64,000 bases of DNA from Caballeronia sp. SBC1 (GCF_011493005.1 NZ_CP049157.1:1302001-1366000); one strand, 5' to 3'; positions 33,511 to 42,900 are shown, counted from the stretch's first letter. The notes: generated from the letters alone by a model not told the origin. Numbers and translations are program-made.

Positions 33511-34545
33511 ATGACATCAGCTACCGCTCGACAAATCGTGTTGGCCTCGCGTCCCACCGGCGGCCGAGCCGCGCTCTCTGATTTCCGTCTTGAAGACGTC
33601 CCCATGCCCGTGCCGGGTGAAGGGCAAGTGCTGCTGCGCGTTGACTATCTATCGCTCGATCCTTACATGCGCGGCCGCATGAATGACGCGCGTTCATACG
33701 CGAAACCCGCGCAGATTGGCGAGGCGATGCCGGGCGAGAGCGTGGCGACAGTGATCGAATCGAAAGACAACAAACTCCCGGCCGGTGCTCAGGTACTCGT
33801 GAACGCGGGGTGGGTCAGCCACGCGGTGGCCGATGCCCGCGACCTGAGTCCACTATCCGCAGACGGTATTGCAACCCGCGCGTATCTGGGCGTGCTCGGC
33901 ATGCCGGGCTTCACCGCATATGCCGGCATGGCTGCAATCGGCAAGCCGAAGAGCGGCGAGACGGTCGTGGTCGGTGCGGCGAGCGGTCCGGTGGGTTCGC
34001 TTGTGGGTCAGCTCGGCAAGATTGCCGGCGCCCGCGTGGTGGGTATCGCCGGCGGTGCGAGGAAGTGCGGCTATGTGATGGACGAGCTCGGCTTCGATGC
34101 CGCCATTGACCACCGCGCGCCCGACTTCGCTGATCAGTTGGCGAATGCATGTCCCAAGGGTATCGACGTATATTTCGAGAACATTGGCGGCGCGGTGTGG
34201 AAGGCTGTGCTGCCTTTGCTGAATCAATATGGCCGCGTGCCCGTCTGCGGATTGATGGCGCAGACGTCGGGCAATAATTCTGACACCGACGATGGCCTCG
34301 CCGCGACCATGCGCGCGATTCTGACGCGCAGCCTGACGGTGCGCGGTTATATCAACTACGAGTTCCTGCCCGAGTATCGGGACGCTTTCCTCCGTGATGT
34401 CGGCGGCTTTTTGCGTGCGGGTCACGTGAAGCATCTGGAGGATGTCACCGTGGGGTTGGAGAACGCGCCGCAAGCGTTCCTCGATATGATCGATGGCCGT
34501 AACTTCGGCAAGGTGCTGGTGCGGGTATCCGAGGAAGCAGCGTAA
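33511..34545 (+). CDS. NADPH-dependent 2-alkenal/curcumin-reductase-type oxidoreductase (CurA-like MDR)
   Basis: 344 residues from ATG 33511, preceded by TTGGAGAAACTGC. The zinc-free medium-chain reductase features are present: LSLDPYMRGRM near residue 50, the NADPH-binding VVGAASGPVGSLVGQLGKIAGARVVGIAGG near 150, and YFENIGGAVW. This group (CurA, leukotriene B4 dehydrogenase type) reduces the C=C bond of enones. It stands alone, 90 bases after the kinase gene, and could be read through from the yeg-like operon, but no functional link is visible. Confidence 0.92.
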   Translation: MTSATARQIVLASRPTGGRAALSDFRLEDVPMPVPGEGQVLLRVDYLSLDPYMRGRMNDARSYAKPAQIGEAMPGESVATVIESKDNKLPAGAQVLVNAGWVSHAVADARDLSPLSADGIATRAYLGVLGMPGFTAYAGMAAIGKPKSGETVVVGAASGPVGSLVGQLGKIAGARVVGIAGGARKCGYVMDELGFDAAIDHRAPDFADQLANACPKGIDVYFENIGGAVWKAVLPLLNQYGRVPVCGLMAQTSGNNSDTDDGLAATMRAILTRSLTVRGYINYEFLPEYRDAFLRDVGGFLRAGHVKHLEDVTVGLENAPQAFLDMIDGRNFGKVLVRVSEEAA

Positions 34546-34567
34546 ATCACACGACGCGAAGAAATAA

Positions 34568-34804
34568 TGGTTAATAACCGTTCGGATTGGCAACTCACAG
34601 GCTATCCGTATCGCCGATGAACTCGCTTACGATCGCGCCAGATTGGATGTCGAGATTGAGCGCGAGGGTGATGAACTGCGAATTCGCCCGGTGCGACGAT
34701 CGTTGGGCGGTGTGCTAAAAACGTTCGCCAGGTTCGCGCCGGATTTCACAGTTGATGCTCGCAATGAGCACGAGCAGGCTGATCGCGAAGCGCGTAGGAC
34801 TTGA
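34568..34804 (+). pseudogene. Remnant of a VapB/MazE-type (SpoVT-AbrB) antitoxin
   Basis: The frame ending at TGA 34802-34804 encodes GNSQAIRIADELAYDRARLDVEIE, DELRIRPVRRSL and FARFAPDF, a close fit to AbrB-fold antitoxins of VapBC pairs. The frame is closed by TAA at 34565-34567 and has no ATG, GTG or TTG before the GNSQ core, so the N-terminal beta strand and start are lost. The following 55 bases up to the next gene do not encode a PIN toxin. I therefore call it a decayed, orphan antitoxin. The rest of 34546-34859 holds nothing else. Confidence 0.7.
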
Positions 34805-34859
34805 TACGGGCATCGGGCTGGGCAGATGCAACGAAGCTGCCGCCCCACCACACACCCGC

Positions 34860-35450
34860 TCAATCTTTCGGGTTCACCAGCGAGGTCAGCACGTGATCGG
34901 CCCATTGCCCGTCGATCTTGAGATACGCCTTAGCCAGCCCTTCATGCTCGAATCCAAGGCTGGCGAGCAAACGCCCACTGCGATCATTCTCCGGCCGATA
35001 ACTCGCCATGACGCGATGCAGCCCGTAGGCATCGAAGATAAAACCCAGCGCCGCGGCGAGCGCCTCGCGCATCAGCCCGCGTCCCTCATAATGCTGGTCG
35101 ATCGAATAGCCGAGATGACATGCCTGAAACGGTCCCCTTACGATGTTCGTAAAGTGGCAGTCGCCGATCAGCACGTTGCGGCGTTCATTCGAGAAAATCA
35201 GCAGATGCAGTGCGGTGCCAGCGTCCATTGCGTTTTCCATTAACGCCATGCGTTCGTTCGCGGCTTGCATCGTGAAGTAGGGGTCTTCACGCAACGGTTC
35301 CCAGTGGTCGAGGTGCGCGCGATTGGCGAGCCGATAGATCAGCAACGCGCCGGTGTATTGACTACTGGCCGGACGTAGCACAACGCGCTTGGTTTTCAAG
35401 CCCTCCGGCGGGAATTGCGCAATGGCGCTGCGCTCGGCTTCGATTGCCAT
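34860..35450 (-). CDS. GNAT-family N-acetyltransferase (RimJ/RimL type)
   Basis: 196 residues from ATG 35450 (GGGAG upstream); an in-frame start at 35489 would add 13. Motifs: TKRVVLRPASSQY at the start, LIGDCHFTNIVRG, LGYSIDQHYEGRGLMREALAAALGFIF (acetyl-CoA-binding loop) and YGLHRVMASYRPENDRSGRLLASLGFEHEG. These belong to acetyltransferases of protein N-termini or small amines. Substrate unknown. Confidence 0.9.
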   Translation of the reverse strand: MAIEAERSAIAQFPPEGLKTKRVVLRPASSQYTGALLIYRLANRAHLDHWEPLREDPYFTMQAANERMALMENAMDAGTALHLLIFSNERRNVLIGDCHFTNIVRGPFQACHLGYSIDQHYEGRGLMREALAAALGFIFDAYGLHRVMASYRPENDRSGRLLASLGFEHEGLAKAYLKIDGQWADHVLTSLVNPKD

Positions 35451-35692
35451 ATGCGGTAACACTCCCTTCCTGACTGTGTTCAACGGCAATGCAACGGAAA
35501 TGCAACGGCCGATGCAACAACATACAGCGACGAATTAAAGCCGGCTTTTCGTGTGATGAAAAGAGGCAGTATTTCCCTGAGCAATGTGTCGGACGGTGTC
35601 GTTTTCCGTCACCAGCGCCCGAATTTGGACTGGCAAAAGATAGGTGAAAACCCTTATAATTCCCAAAGTGAAAGATTCGAGGAACTTTGAAA

Positions 35693-35896
35693 ATGTCCCG
35701 CCGTTTTATGATCGTCGAGCGCATCGCTTTTGCGTTGCTGACCTTGTCCGCCGTTGCGGACGCCGGCTTTATCAGCTACGAAAAGAGCCCGAACTTCAGG
35801 GATAACATCCATGAAATCGTGCGCGTGAGCAAAGAAGTTTCACTCATGTATCCGGCGACCGGCAACGACCCGTGGATGCCGCTGGCTTCCAGCTAA
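35693..35896 (+). CDS. Small exported or membrane protein, unknown
   Basis: 67 residues from ATG 35693, preceded by GAGGA (35679-35683). An N-terminal hydrophobic stretch (IVERIAFALLTLSAVADAG) could be a signal peptide or a single helix; the remainder is polar (YEKSPNFRDNIHEIVRVSKEVS). I recognise no family. It converges on the LysR gene at 35946. Confidence 0.55.
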   Translation: MSRRFMIVERIAFALLTLSAVADAGFISYEKSPNFRDNIHEIVRVSKEVSLMYPATGNDPWMPLASS

Positions 35897-35945
35897 CTCC
35901 AGCTAACGTCTTCGCAAAGCGCTCAAGCTGAAGTCTGAAGCGCGC

Positions 35946-36869
35946 TTATCTTGCCGACGGGCTTGTCTGCCCGAGCCCTGTCTCGCCGAGCGCTTCTTGT
36001 ACGAAATCAAGAAAGACCCGCACTCGCGGCGACAAATGCCGCCGGTTCGCAAACACCGCATATAACTCGATTTCATCGCAGTGATAGGGCGCAAGACATT
36101 CAACCAGCCGGCCCGCGCGCAAATCGTCTTCTATATCCCACAACGCCTTCAGTGCAAGGCCGCGGCCTTTGAGCGCCCAGTCGTGGAGCACTTCGCCGCT
36201 TGCGGTCGAAAGCGTGCCGCGGACCTGAATCTCACGGTGCCGGCCATCTTCCACGAATAACCATCGGTCGAAAACACGCTGTCCGCGCACGAGCCGCAGA
36301 CAATCGTGTGTGCTGAGATCGGTCAGCGTTTGCGGCGTCCCGTGCCGCATCAGATACTCTGGCGCCGCGCACACAATGCGCCGGCTCGACAGCAGTTTCT
36401 TCGCAATCACACCGGTATCCGCAGGCAAGCCGATGCGCAGTGCCACGTCGAGATTATCGTCGATCACATCCAGTCCGATATCGGACAGCACCAGCCGCAC
36501 CTCGACCTCCGGATATCGATCCGAGAACGCTTCGATCAGCGGCGCGATCCGCTTGCGCCCAATTTCCGACGGTGCGCCGATGCACAACAAACCCTGCGGC
36601 ACGCGCGCCTGTGCGCTGATCTCGGCCTCGGCGTCGTCGACCGCGAGCAGGATCGCGAGCGCGCGCTCATGAAACAGCGCGCCTTCCACCGTCAGGTCGA
36701 AGCGCCGCGACGTCCGCGTGACGAGGCGCACGCCCAAGCGCTTTTCCAGCGCGGCCAGCCGCCGGCTCATGGCGGCGGTCGAACCGTCGGTCCGGCGCGC
36801 GGCCGCCGAGAGGCTGCCGGCGTCCACCATCTGCGCGAAAAGGCGCAGGTCGTTGATTTCATCGGGCAT
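35946..36869 (-). CDS. LysR-family transcriptional regulator
   Basis: 307 residues from ATG 36869, which gives the standard MPDEINDLRLFAQMVDAGSL start; the upstream extension from 36956 is rejected. The helix-turn-helix (SLSAAARRTDGSTAAMSRRLAALEKRLG) is followed by an effector domain close to the DmlR/CrgA group (GLLCIGAPSEIGRKRIAPLIEAF). Divergent from the quinone-oxidoreductase gene at 36977 with 107 bases between, so probably its regulator. Confidence 0.93.
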   Translation of the reverse strand: MPDEINDLRLFAQMVDAGSLSAAARRTDGSTAAMSRRLAALEKRLGVRLVTRTSRRFDLTVEGALFHERALAILLAVDDAEAEISAQARVPQGLLCIGAPSEIGRKRIAPLIEAFSDRYPEVEVRLVLSDIGLDVIDDNLDVALRIGLPADTGVIAKKLLSSRRIVCAAPEYLMRHGTPQTLTDLSTHDCLRLVRGQRVFDRWLFVEDGRHREIQVRGTLSTASGEVLHDWALKGRGLALKALWDIEDDLRAGRLVECLAPYHCDEIELYAVFANRRHLSPRVRVFLDFVQEALGETGLGQTSPSAR

Positions 36870-36976
36870 TGACCAGGTCCATCTTTCCACTTGACGCAAC
36901 GATTCTATGCGGGCGGACGCCTTTTCGCCACGCCCGGACGCGGCAATAATGCGCACATGACAACGGAGGAATCATC

Positions 36977-37942
36977 ATGAAAGCACTGCGCTTCAACCAA
37001 CACGGCGACCCATCGGTCCTCTTCACGGGCGATTTGTCCACGCCAGCGCCGTCCGGGGATGATGCCGTCGTACAGGTCTTCGCGGCATCGATCAATCCGA
37101 GCGACGTAAAGAACGTGGAAGGGCGCATGAGCCAGACAACGCTGCCGCGTACGCCCGGCCGCGACTATGCGGGCGTGGTAATCGCCGGTCCTGCCGAGTG
37201 GCTGGGCGCTCAAGTGTGGGGCTCGGGCGGCGACGTAGGTTTCACGCGCGACGGCACGCATGCCGAGCAGGTCGTCGTGCCCGTTGCGAGCTTGCGTCGC
37301 AAGCCGGTCAATCTGACGTTCGAGGAGGCATCGGCGATTGGCGTGAATTTCATTACGGCGTGGTGTGCCGTGGTGGAGGCGGCGCAGTTGCAGGCCGGCG
37401 AGAGCATCGTAATCATTGGGCTGGGCGGCGTGGGCGGGGCGGCATCGCAGATCGCGAAGCGGATTGGCGCGAAGGTGGTGGGCGTGGCGCGCGGAGCGGC
37501 CGCGACGAGCCCCTACGTCGATGCAATGGTGGACTCGCAAGCCCCCGATGCCATCGCGCGCATTCGTGAAGCGACGAACGGCGGAGCCGCGGTGGTATTC
37601 GATACCGTCGGCGGATCGATGTTCGAAACAGCCTTGCACATGCTGAAGGTGGGCGGACGACTGGTGGAGATATCGGCGTCGGATCGTCGCGAAGTCACGT
37701 TCAACCTCGCGGATTTCTATCACAACGAGAGCCGGCTGATTGGCGTCGATACGTTGAAACGCGATCTGGTTGCGTCCGCGCAGATGCTGGAAGCGCTGCG
37801 TCCCGGCTTCGAAGACGGCAGCTACAAAGCGCCGGCCATCGCGCAAACCTATTCCCTGGAAGATGCGCAAGCCGCCTACCGCGCGGTGGCGGAAGGGACA
37901 AAAGGCCGCGTGGTGCTGACACCGCACACGAACCGGAGATGA
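36977..37942 (+). CDS. Zinc-free alcohol dehydrogenase/quinone oxidoreductase (MDR) family
   Basis: 321 residues. The MDR catalytic half ends with ASAIGVNFITAWCAV and is followed by the NADPH-binding Rossmann stretch IVIIGLGGVGGAASQIAKRIGAKVVGVARG (around 150-180) and FDTVGGSMFETALHMLKVGGRLVEIS. ATG 36977 follows CGGAGGAATCATC. It should reduce quinones or enones with NADPH. The MFS exporter gene follows four bases later and a divergent LysR gene lies upstream, a common stress-response arrangement. Confidence 0.92.
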   Translation: MKALRFNQHGDPSVLFTGDLSTPAPSGDDAVVQVFAASINPSDVKNVEGRMSQTTLPRTPGRDYAGVVIAGPAEWLGAQVWGSGGDVGFTRDGTHAEQVVVPVASLRRKPVNLTFEEASAIGVNFITAWCAVVEAAQLQAGESIVIIGLGGVGGAASQIAKRIGAKVVGVARGAAATSPYVDAMVDSQAPDAIARIREATNGGAAVVFDTVGGSMFETALHMLKVGGRLVEISASDRREVTFNLADFYHNESRLIGVDTLKRDLVASAQMLEALRPGFEDGSYKAPAIAQTYSLEDAQAAYRAVAEGTKGRVVLTPHTNRR

Positions 37943-37946
37943 CGTG

Positions 37947-39194
37947 ATGCAACGCTGGCGACTCGCACCGCAATCCATCCTGTTCGCTATTTTTTTAGGC
38001 GCGCTCGCTGCATTGCCCCCGATTTCCATCGATATGGCATTGCCCGCGCTTGTCAATATTGAAAGCACGTTGCACGCGAGCGCGAGTCAGGCCGGGCTCA
38101 CGCTGAGTCTCTTCATGGCGGGTTTTGCGGTGGGCCCGATCGTGTACGGCCCTCTTTCGGATGCACGTGGCCGCAAGCCCACGTTGCTCCTCGGCCTTGC
38201 ATTGTTCACGGTAGGCGGGATTGTTTCAGCGCTGGCGCCGGACATTGCCGTATTGCTCGGCGCGCGGCTCGTGCAGGGCGTTGGGGCGGGCGCGGGGATG
38301 ACGGTTGCGCTTGCGATCGTCCGCGACCTGTTCGAAGGCGACGCGATGCAGCACCGGCTCGCGGCCATCACCGTGGTCGCGAACGTTGCGCCGATTGTTG
38401 CGCCCTCTATTGGCGTTGGATTGCTGGCGGCGATCGAATGGCGAGGGATATACGGCGTCATGGCAGTCTGCGGACTGGTGGCTGCGCTCGTGACGTGGGC
38501 CGGCCTGACGGAATCCGCGCCGGAGCGTTGCGGCGGTTTCGCCCTGTCCGGGCTTCGCGATGGATATCGGCGCGCGTTGACGCATCGCGCGGTGATCGGA
38601 CATATCCTGATCAATGGTTTCGGGTTCGGCTGGATGTTCGCGTACGTCGCGGGTTCGCCGCTCGTGATGCTGCATATCCTGCACGTCAGGCCGATCATCT
38701 ATGCCGCCATGTTCGCGATGACCGGCGCGGGCATTGTCGCGGGCGCAACAGTGAACGGTTTCATAGCGGCGCGCGGATTTGCGTCGCGGCGCATTCTCGT
38801 CACCGCTATTTGCACGACGCTCGCCGCGACCCTCGGGTTGATTGCGCTGAGCGTGGTGCATCACGCCTCGTTGCTCACCATCATGCCCTTGCTCGTGGCG
38901 AGCACTTTCTGCTTCGGGCTCGCGGCTCCCAGTGCCGCACGCGGCGCGCTCGATCCCATTCCGGAGTTGGCGGGCATGACGGGCGGCTTGCTGACATCTA
39001 TACAAATGTTGTGCGGGGCGGCGTCGAGTTCATTCGTTGCGCTGCTGTTTCCTGTATTCGGCATTTTTGCGATGAGCGGCGTGATGGCTGCCTGCGCGTT
39101 GCTCGCAGGAATGGTCTGGATCTGGCTCGGGCAACGAGGTGGAATCGAGACACCCTCAGCCATCGCCGATGCAAACTCGACGTCGCCTGTCTGA
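37947..39194 (+). CDS. Bcr/CflA-family multidrug efflux MFS transporter
   Basis: 415 residues with twelve hydrophobic segments. Helix 1 carries ISIDMALPAL, the Bcr/CflA mark, and loop 2-3 reads GPLSDARGRKPTLLLG. Helix 5 has the drug-antiporter style VANVAPIVAPSIGVGLL. ATG 37947 has GGAG at 37934-37937; a GTG three bases earlier is possible. It is co-transcribed with the reductase gene, whose stop is four bases upstream. Likely exports drugs or sulphonamide-like compounds; substrate unproven. Confidence 0.92.
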   Translation: MQRWRLAPQSILFAIFLGALAALPPISIDMALPALVNIESTLHASASQAGLTLSLFMAGFAVGPIVYGPLSDARGRKPTLLLGLALFTVGGIVSALAPDIAVLLGARLVQGVGAGAGMTVALAIVRDLFEGDAMQHRLAAITVVANVAPIVAPSIGVGLLAAIEWRGIYGVMAVCGLVAALVTWAGLTESAPERCGGFALSGLRDGYRRALTHRAVIGHILINGFGFGWMFAYVAGSPLVMLHILHVRPIIYAAMFAMTGAGIVAGATVNGFIAARGFASRRILVTAICTTLAATLGLIALSVVHHASLLTIMPLLVASTFCFGLAAPSAARGALDPIPELAGMTGGLLTSIQMLCGAASSSFVALLFPVFGIFAMSGVMAACALLAGMVWIWLGQRGGIETPSAIADANSTSPV

Positions 39195-39341
39195 ACTCCG
39201 TGAGACGCGGATCGAGTCAGTAGTCCGTCAATTGTTAAATAACGTTATGTACTGTTTCTCAATTTCATGCAGCGGCATAAACGGGGTACAGGGTAGGGCT
39301 TTGTGCGTTCTTTGTGCGTTAACCGAAGGAATCCTGCACAC

Positions 39342-39373
39342 AGAAAAATTGTGTGGCTGCCGGCAATTTTTCT
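39342..39373. repeat. Perfect 10-bp inverted repeat upstream of the His-rich gene
   Basis: AGAAAAATTG (39342-39351) and CAATTTTTCT (39364-39373) are exact complements with a 12-base GC-rich spacer. About 30 bases upstream the direct repeat TTTGTGCGTT occurs twice (39300-39309 and 39311-39320). Both lie in the leader region of the small His/Lys-rich protein gene. Confidence 0.65.
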
Positions 39374-39471
39374 TTGAGTTCGTGTCAACACACTTCGCGA
39401 TGAGACGTTAAACGGGTACACGCGACGTCGTCGCCGCGTAGTCGTTAAATAACCTCAAGGGTCTCACTGCC

Positions 39472-39681
39472 ATGAAAAAACAACTCGTTGCTGCAACGCT
39501 CGTCGCTTTGTTCTCCGCAGGCGCATTCGCACAAGATGCAGCTCAGGCTCCGGCCGCTGCTCCGGGTGCAATGTCTGCCGATGCAGCACCGGCTAGCACC
39601 ACGCACAAGGCGAAGAAGCATCATCACAAGAAGCATCACAAGCACGCAGCATCGGCTACGTCTTCGGTAGTCAAGCCCTAA
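39472..39681 (+). CDS. Small exported His/Lys/Ala-rich protein
   Basis: 69 residues. A clear signal peptide (MKKQLVAATLVALFSAGAFA, cut before QDAAQ) is followed by an Ala/Pro segment and a basic cluster containing eight histidines and many lysines (HKAKKHHHKKHHKH). Such proteins are seen in Burkholderia and resemble acid-shock or metal-buffering periplasmic peptides; metal binding is inference. CTCAAGGGTCTCACTGCC precedes the ATG. A perfect terminator follows at 39732. Confidence 0.75.
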   Translation: MKKQLVAATLVALFSAGAFAQDAAQAPAAAPGAMSADAAPASTTHKAKKHHHKKHHKHAASATSSVVKP

Positions 39682-39731
39682 CTAATCCCTAAGCTTGTTG
39701 AGTTTTATCAAGCTTCAGGTTTTAGCGGTTT

Positions 39732-39765
39732 GAGAAGGGCCCCGATCCAAATCGGGGCCCTTCTC
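39732..39765 (+). terminator. Rho-independent terminator
   Basis: GAGAAGGGCCCCGAT (39732-39746), loop CCAA, ATCGGGGCCCTTCTC (39751-39765): a perfect 15-bp stem with a four-base loop, followed by GTTTG. It ends the His-rich gene transcript. Confidence 0.88.
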
Positions 39766-39909
39766 GTTTGTGCTGGCGGGCCGGCCCCGGTACGAGCAGA
39801 CCCCCCCTCGTGTATCATCCACACCACGCGGCTTTTTCGGGCCATTTTTCGGGCCTTTTGGGGCCTTTCCCCGCCCGAATGCTCAACCCCACAGCTCTTT
39901 CCAGTACCG

Positions 39910-41511
39910 ATGTCACTCTCCGAACTCAAACGGCGCCGCACCTTCGCGGTCATTTCCCACCCTGACGCGGGCAAGACCACGCTGACCGAAAAGCTGCTGC
40001 TGTTTTCGGGCGCGATCCAGATTGCAGGCACCGTGAAGGGGCGCAAGAGCAGTCGCTATGCGACGTCGGACTGGATGGAAATCGAAAAGCAGCGCGGCAT
40101 TTCGGTCGCGAGCTCGGTCATGCAGTTCGAATACGGCGATTGCGTCATCAACCTGCTCGATACGCCGGGCCACGAAGACTTCTCCGAAGATACATACCGC
40201 GTGCTGACGGCGGTGGATGCCGCCGTGATGGTGATCGACGGCGCCAACGGCGTTGAAGCGCAGACGCTCAAGTTGCTTGAAGTCTGCCGCAGCCGCCGCA
40301 CGCCAATCCTCACGTTCATCAACAAGCTCGACCGTGAAGTGCGCCAACCGCTCGACCTGCTTGATGAAATTGAGCAGCACCTGGGTGTGGCGGCTGTGCC
40401 GTTCACCTGGCCTATTGGCATGGGCAAGGAATTCCAGGGTGTCTACGACATCGCGCACGATCAGGTGCGGGTATTCCGCGCTGGGCAGGATACCGCCGGC
40501 GGCGCGGTCGAAACCGTGCGTGCGCTTGACGATGCTGACGGCGAGCGTCGTTTCGGCCCGAGCTGGGCACGGGCGAAAGAGGAAATCGACTTGATCACGG
40601 GCGCTACGCCCGCGTTCGATCGCGATGCGTTTCTCGCAGGCGAACAGTCGCCGGTGTTGTTTGGATCGGCGATCAACAACTTCGGCGTGAAGGAAATTCT
40701 CGATGCGCTCGTCGAGCTCGCGCCGCCGCCGTCCATGCGCATGTCCGTGCAACGTCCGGTGCTGCCGGAAGAGCCGCGCTTTACCGGCGTGGTGTTCAAG
40801 GTGCAGGCGAACATGGATCTGGCGCACCGCGACCGCGTGGCGTTTATTCGCGTGTGCTCGGGGCATTTCGAGCGCGGCATGGCGCTGAAGGTGAGTCGCA
40901 CCAACAAGACCTTCCGCGCGAATAACGTGGTGACGTTCCTGTCGCAACGCCGGGAGACGGTGAGTGAAGCGTTCCCGGGCGATATCATCGGCATTCCGAA
41001 TCATGGCACGCTGAGCCTCGGCGATACATTGACCGAAGGCGAATTGTTGCAGTTCGTTGGTTTGCCGTTCTTTGCGCCGGAAATTTTCCAGACGGTGGAA
41101 GTGGTCGATCCGATCCGGGCGAAGCAGCTTGGTGAAGCGCTGCGGCAACTCGGCGATGAAGGCGCGATCCAGGTCTTCCGTCCTGTGCTTGGCGGGTCGA
41201 CTATTCTGGGCGCTGTCGGGCAGCTTCAGTTTGAAGTGGTGTCGCACCGGTTATCGGCGGAATATAAAGTCGATGTGCGGATCATGCCGGCGCGGTATCG
41301 CATGTCGCGGTGGGTTACGTGTGACGATGCCGCTGAATTGCGCCGCTTTACCGATGCGTATGCAGCTCGCATTGCACTCGATGCGTCAAATGCGCCGACG
41401 TATCTCGCTTCGCATGTTTCCGAAATCGATGTCGCAAAGAAGGCCTGGCCGAAGATCGTTTTTAATGAGCTGCGCGAGCATTCCGGAGCGCCGTTTCAGA
41501 AGTCTATTTGA
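39910..41511 (+). CDS. prfC: Peptide chain release factor 3
   Basis: 533 residues from ATG 39910. RF3 is the GTPase that removes RF1/RF2 from the ribosome after peptide release. G motifs are clear: SHPDAGKTTLTEKLL (P-loop), RGISVASS, DTPGHEDFSEDTYR and NKLDRE. The C-terminal RF3 domain is complete (GAIQVFRPVLGGSTILGAVGQLQFEVV). A longer frame from 39730 is rejected because it runs through the upstream terminator hairpin. No obvious ribosome site precedes the ATG. Confidence 0.96.
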   Translation: MSLSELKRRRTFAVISHPDAGKTTLTEKLLLFSGAIQIAGTVKGRKSSRYATSDWMEIEKQRGISVASSVMQFEYGDCVINLLDTPGHEDFSEDTYRVLTAVDAAVMVIDGANGVEAQTLKLLEVCRSRRTPILTFINKLDREVRQPLDLLDEIEQHLGVAAVPFTWPIGMGKEFQGVYDIAHDQVRVFRAGQDTAGGAVETVRALDDADGERRFGPSWARAKEEIDLITGATPAFDRDAFLAGEQSPVLFGSAINNFGVKEILDALVELAPPPSMRMSVQRPVLPEEPRFTGVVFKVQANMDLAHRDRVAFIRVCSGHFERGMALKVSRTNKTFRANNVVTFLSQRRETVSEAFPGDIIGIPNHGTLSLGDTLTEGELLQFVGLPFFAPEIFQTVEVVDPIRAKQLGEALRQLGDEGAIQVFRPVLGGSTILGAVGQLQFEVVSHRLSAEYKVDVRIMPARYRMSRWVTCDDAAELRRFTDAYAARIALDASNAPTYLASHVSEIDVAKKAWPKIVFNELREHSGAPFQKSI

Positions 41512-41826
41512 GGGCAAGGGTGCTCGCGCCGGTGGACGGGAGTGTTTGCTGGCGTGGGCGGTGTTGGGGGGCTAGGTAATTCTCCAAACGAATTGCGTCG
41601 TCGGCAGTGAAATTAAAATGAAAGCATAAAACGATCAATTCGCACGGAGGCGTTTCGATCAACCGCGCCACTGCAACCTGAAACACGCCACTGCCGCCAA
41701 CGAAAGCCCGTATCGAATTATTTTTTAATATTTTCTCGACCTGGCTAATCAAACGGATATTTTTCCGCGTCGGGATTGCATTTTTTCCACCCTACACTGG
41801 GCGCTCGATAATGACGGTCCGCCACT
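41512..41826 (+). other. Intergenic region without a supported gene
   Basis: 315 bases between prfC and the acyltransferase gene, AT-richer toward the right (41700-41790), which suits a promoter. An 82-residue frame on the minus strand (41504-41752) is open but shows no family or ribosome site. Confidence 0.45.
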
Positions 41827-42900
41827 ATGAACGCCATAAAGTCCACCAGGTTCGATTTACTTGACGGCTTGAGAGGTGTCGCCGCAATCGCCGTCATGCT
41901 TCACCACTACACACAGCACACGGGGTGGGACTGGTTCGGCGGGGCGTGGGTCGCGGTCGACTTGTTCTTCGTGCTGTCCGGCTTCGTGATCGCGCACAGT
42001 TACAGCAAGAAGATCCTGAACGGAATGTCGTTTCGCGAGTTCGCCTTCGTTCGGCTCGTCCGGCTCGCGCCGCTCTACCTTCTGGGGCTGGCGCTGGGCG
42101 TGTGCGCCGTGTTGCTGTCGATGGCAAAAACGGGCACACCGCAAATATCGGGCACGCAGCTAGCGACAGCGACCGTGCTGGGCGCGGCGTGGCTGCCGTA
42201 CTTCAATAATATCGGCTGGCCCTTTGGCACGGACGCAATTGTAGGCGCGACCTTTCCGTTGAACGATCCATCGTGGTCGTTATTCTTCGAGTTATTCGTC
42301 AACGTTGTATTTGCCGCTTACCTGTACAAGTTTCGCAAACTGCCGAGCGCCAAGTATTCGATACTCGCGTTCATCGCGTTTATTGCCTGCACAATAATCT
42401 TTCGGCAAATTAATCCAGGCTGGCGAGCAGAGAGTTTTTTGCTCGGATTCCCGCGCGTTATTGCTGAATTCTTCGCCGGGGTTTTCATCTTTTCCGCGGG
42501 GCTCCAGTTTAAAAAGCCGCACCTCTTATTCACCGCGACGATCACGATAGCGGCGCTGGCGTGCTTCGCGGTTGGCAATCCCAAGGTGGCATTCGTCAAT
42601 TCGCTCACGCTCGTGCCTTTGTCGGTGGCGTTGCTGTGTTCCGTGTCCATAGAAGGCGTCGGCAAGGGGATCTGCAAGGTGCTGGGAGAGCTCTCTTATC
42701 CGCTCTACGTGATCCATTTTCCGATCTATCGACTGGTGTTCGAGTCGTTCGAGATCCGGACGCTCAACCCAGTGGTCCAGACGCTGGTGGTGGCTGGCGT
42801 CTCGATCGTGCTGGCCTTGCTGCTTGCGCGAGCGGACCAGGAGCTCAGGAGAAAGCTGACGAGTTTCATCAAGACCAAGACCTCGCCCGCCGCGGTCTGA
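41827..42900 (+). CDS. Acyltransferase family 3 membrane protein (OafA/YrhL type)
   Basis: 357 residues with about ten hydrophobic segments. The start FDLLDGLRGVAAIAVMLHHY contains the conserved Arg and His of acyltransferase 3 proteins, and VAVDLFFVLSGFVIAHSYSKK follows. This family O-acylates surface polysaccharides or other exported glycans at the inner membrane. No polysaccharide genes are adjacent, so the acceptor is unknown. It is AT-richer than its neighbours in places (around 42280-42420). Confidence 0.9.
   Translation: MNAIKSTRFDLLDGLRGVAAIAVMLHHYTQHTGWDWFGGAWVAVDLFFVLSGFVIAHSYSKKILNGMSFREFAFVRLVRLAPLYLLGLALGVCAVLLSMAKTGTPQISGTQLATATVLGAAWLPYFNNIGWPFGTDAIVGATFPLNDPSWSLFFELFVNVVFAAYLYKFRKLPSAKYSILAFIAFIACTIIFRQINPGWRAESFLLGFPRVIAEFFAGVFIFSAGLQFKKPHLLFTATITIAALACFAVGNPKVAFVNSLTLVPLSVALLCSVSIEGVGKGICKVLGELSYPLYVIHFPIYRLVFESFEIRTLNPVVQTLVVAGVSIVLALLLARADQELRRKLTSFIKTKTSPAAV

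Noticed and set aside
39730..39909. 60-residue N-terminal extension of prfC
   Set aside because: The extension would be translated from the terminator hairpin at 39732-39765; RF3 starts at the ATG at 39910.
41504..41752. 82-codon minus-strand frame after prfC
   Set aside because: Overlaps the prfC end, no ribosome site or recognised domain; AT-rich half is more likely promoter sequence.
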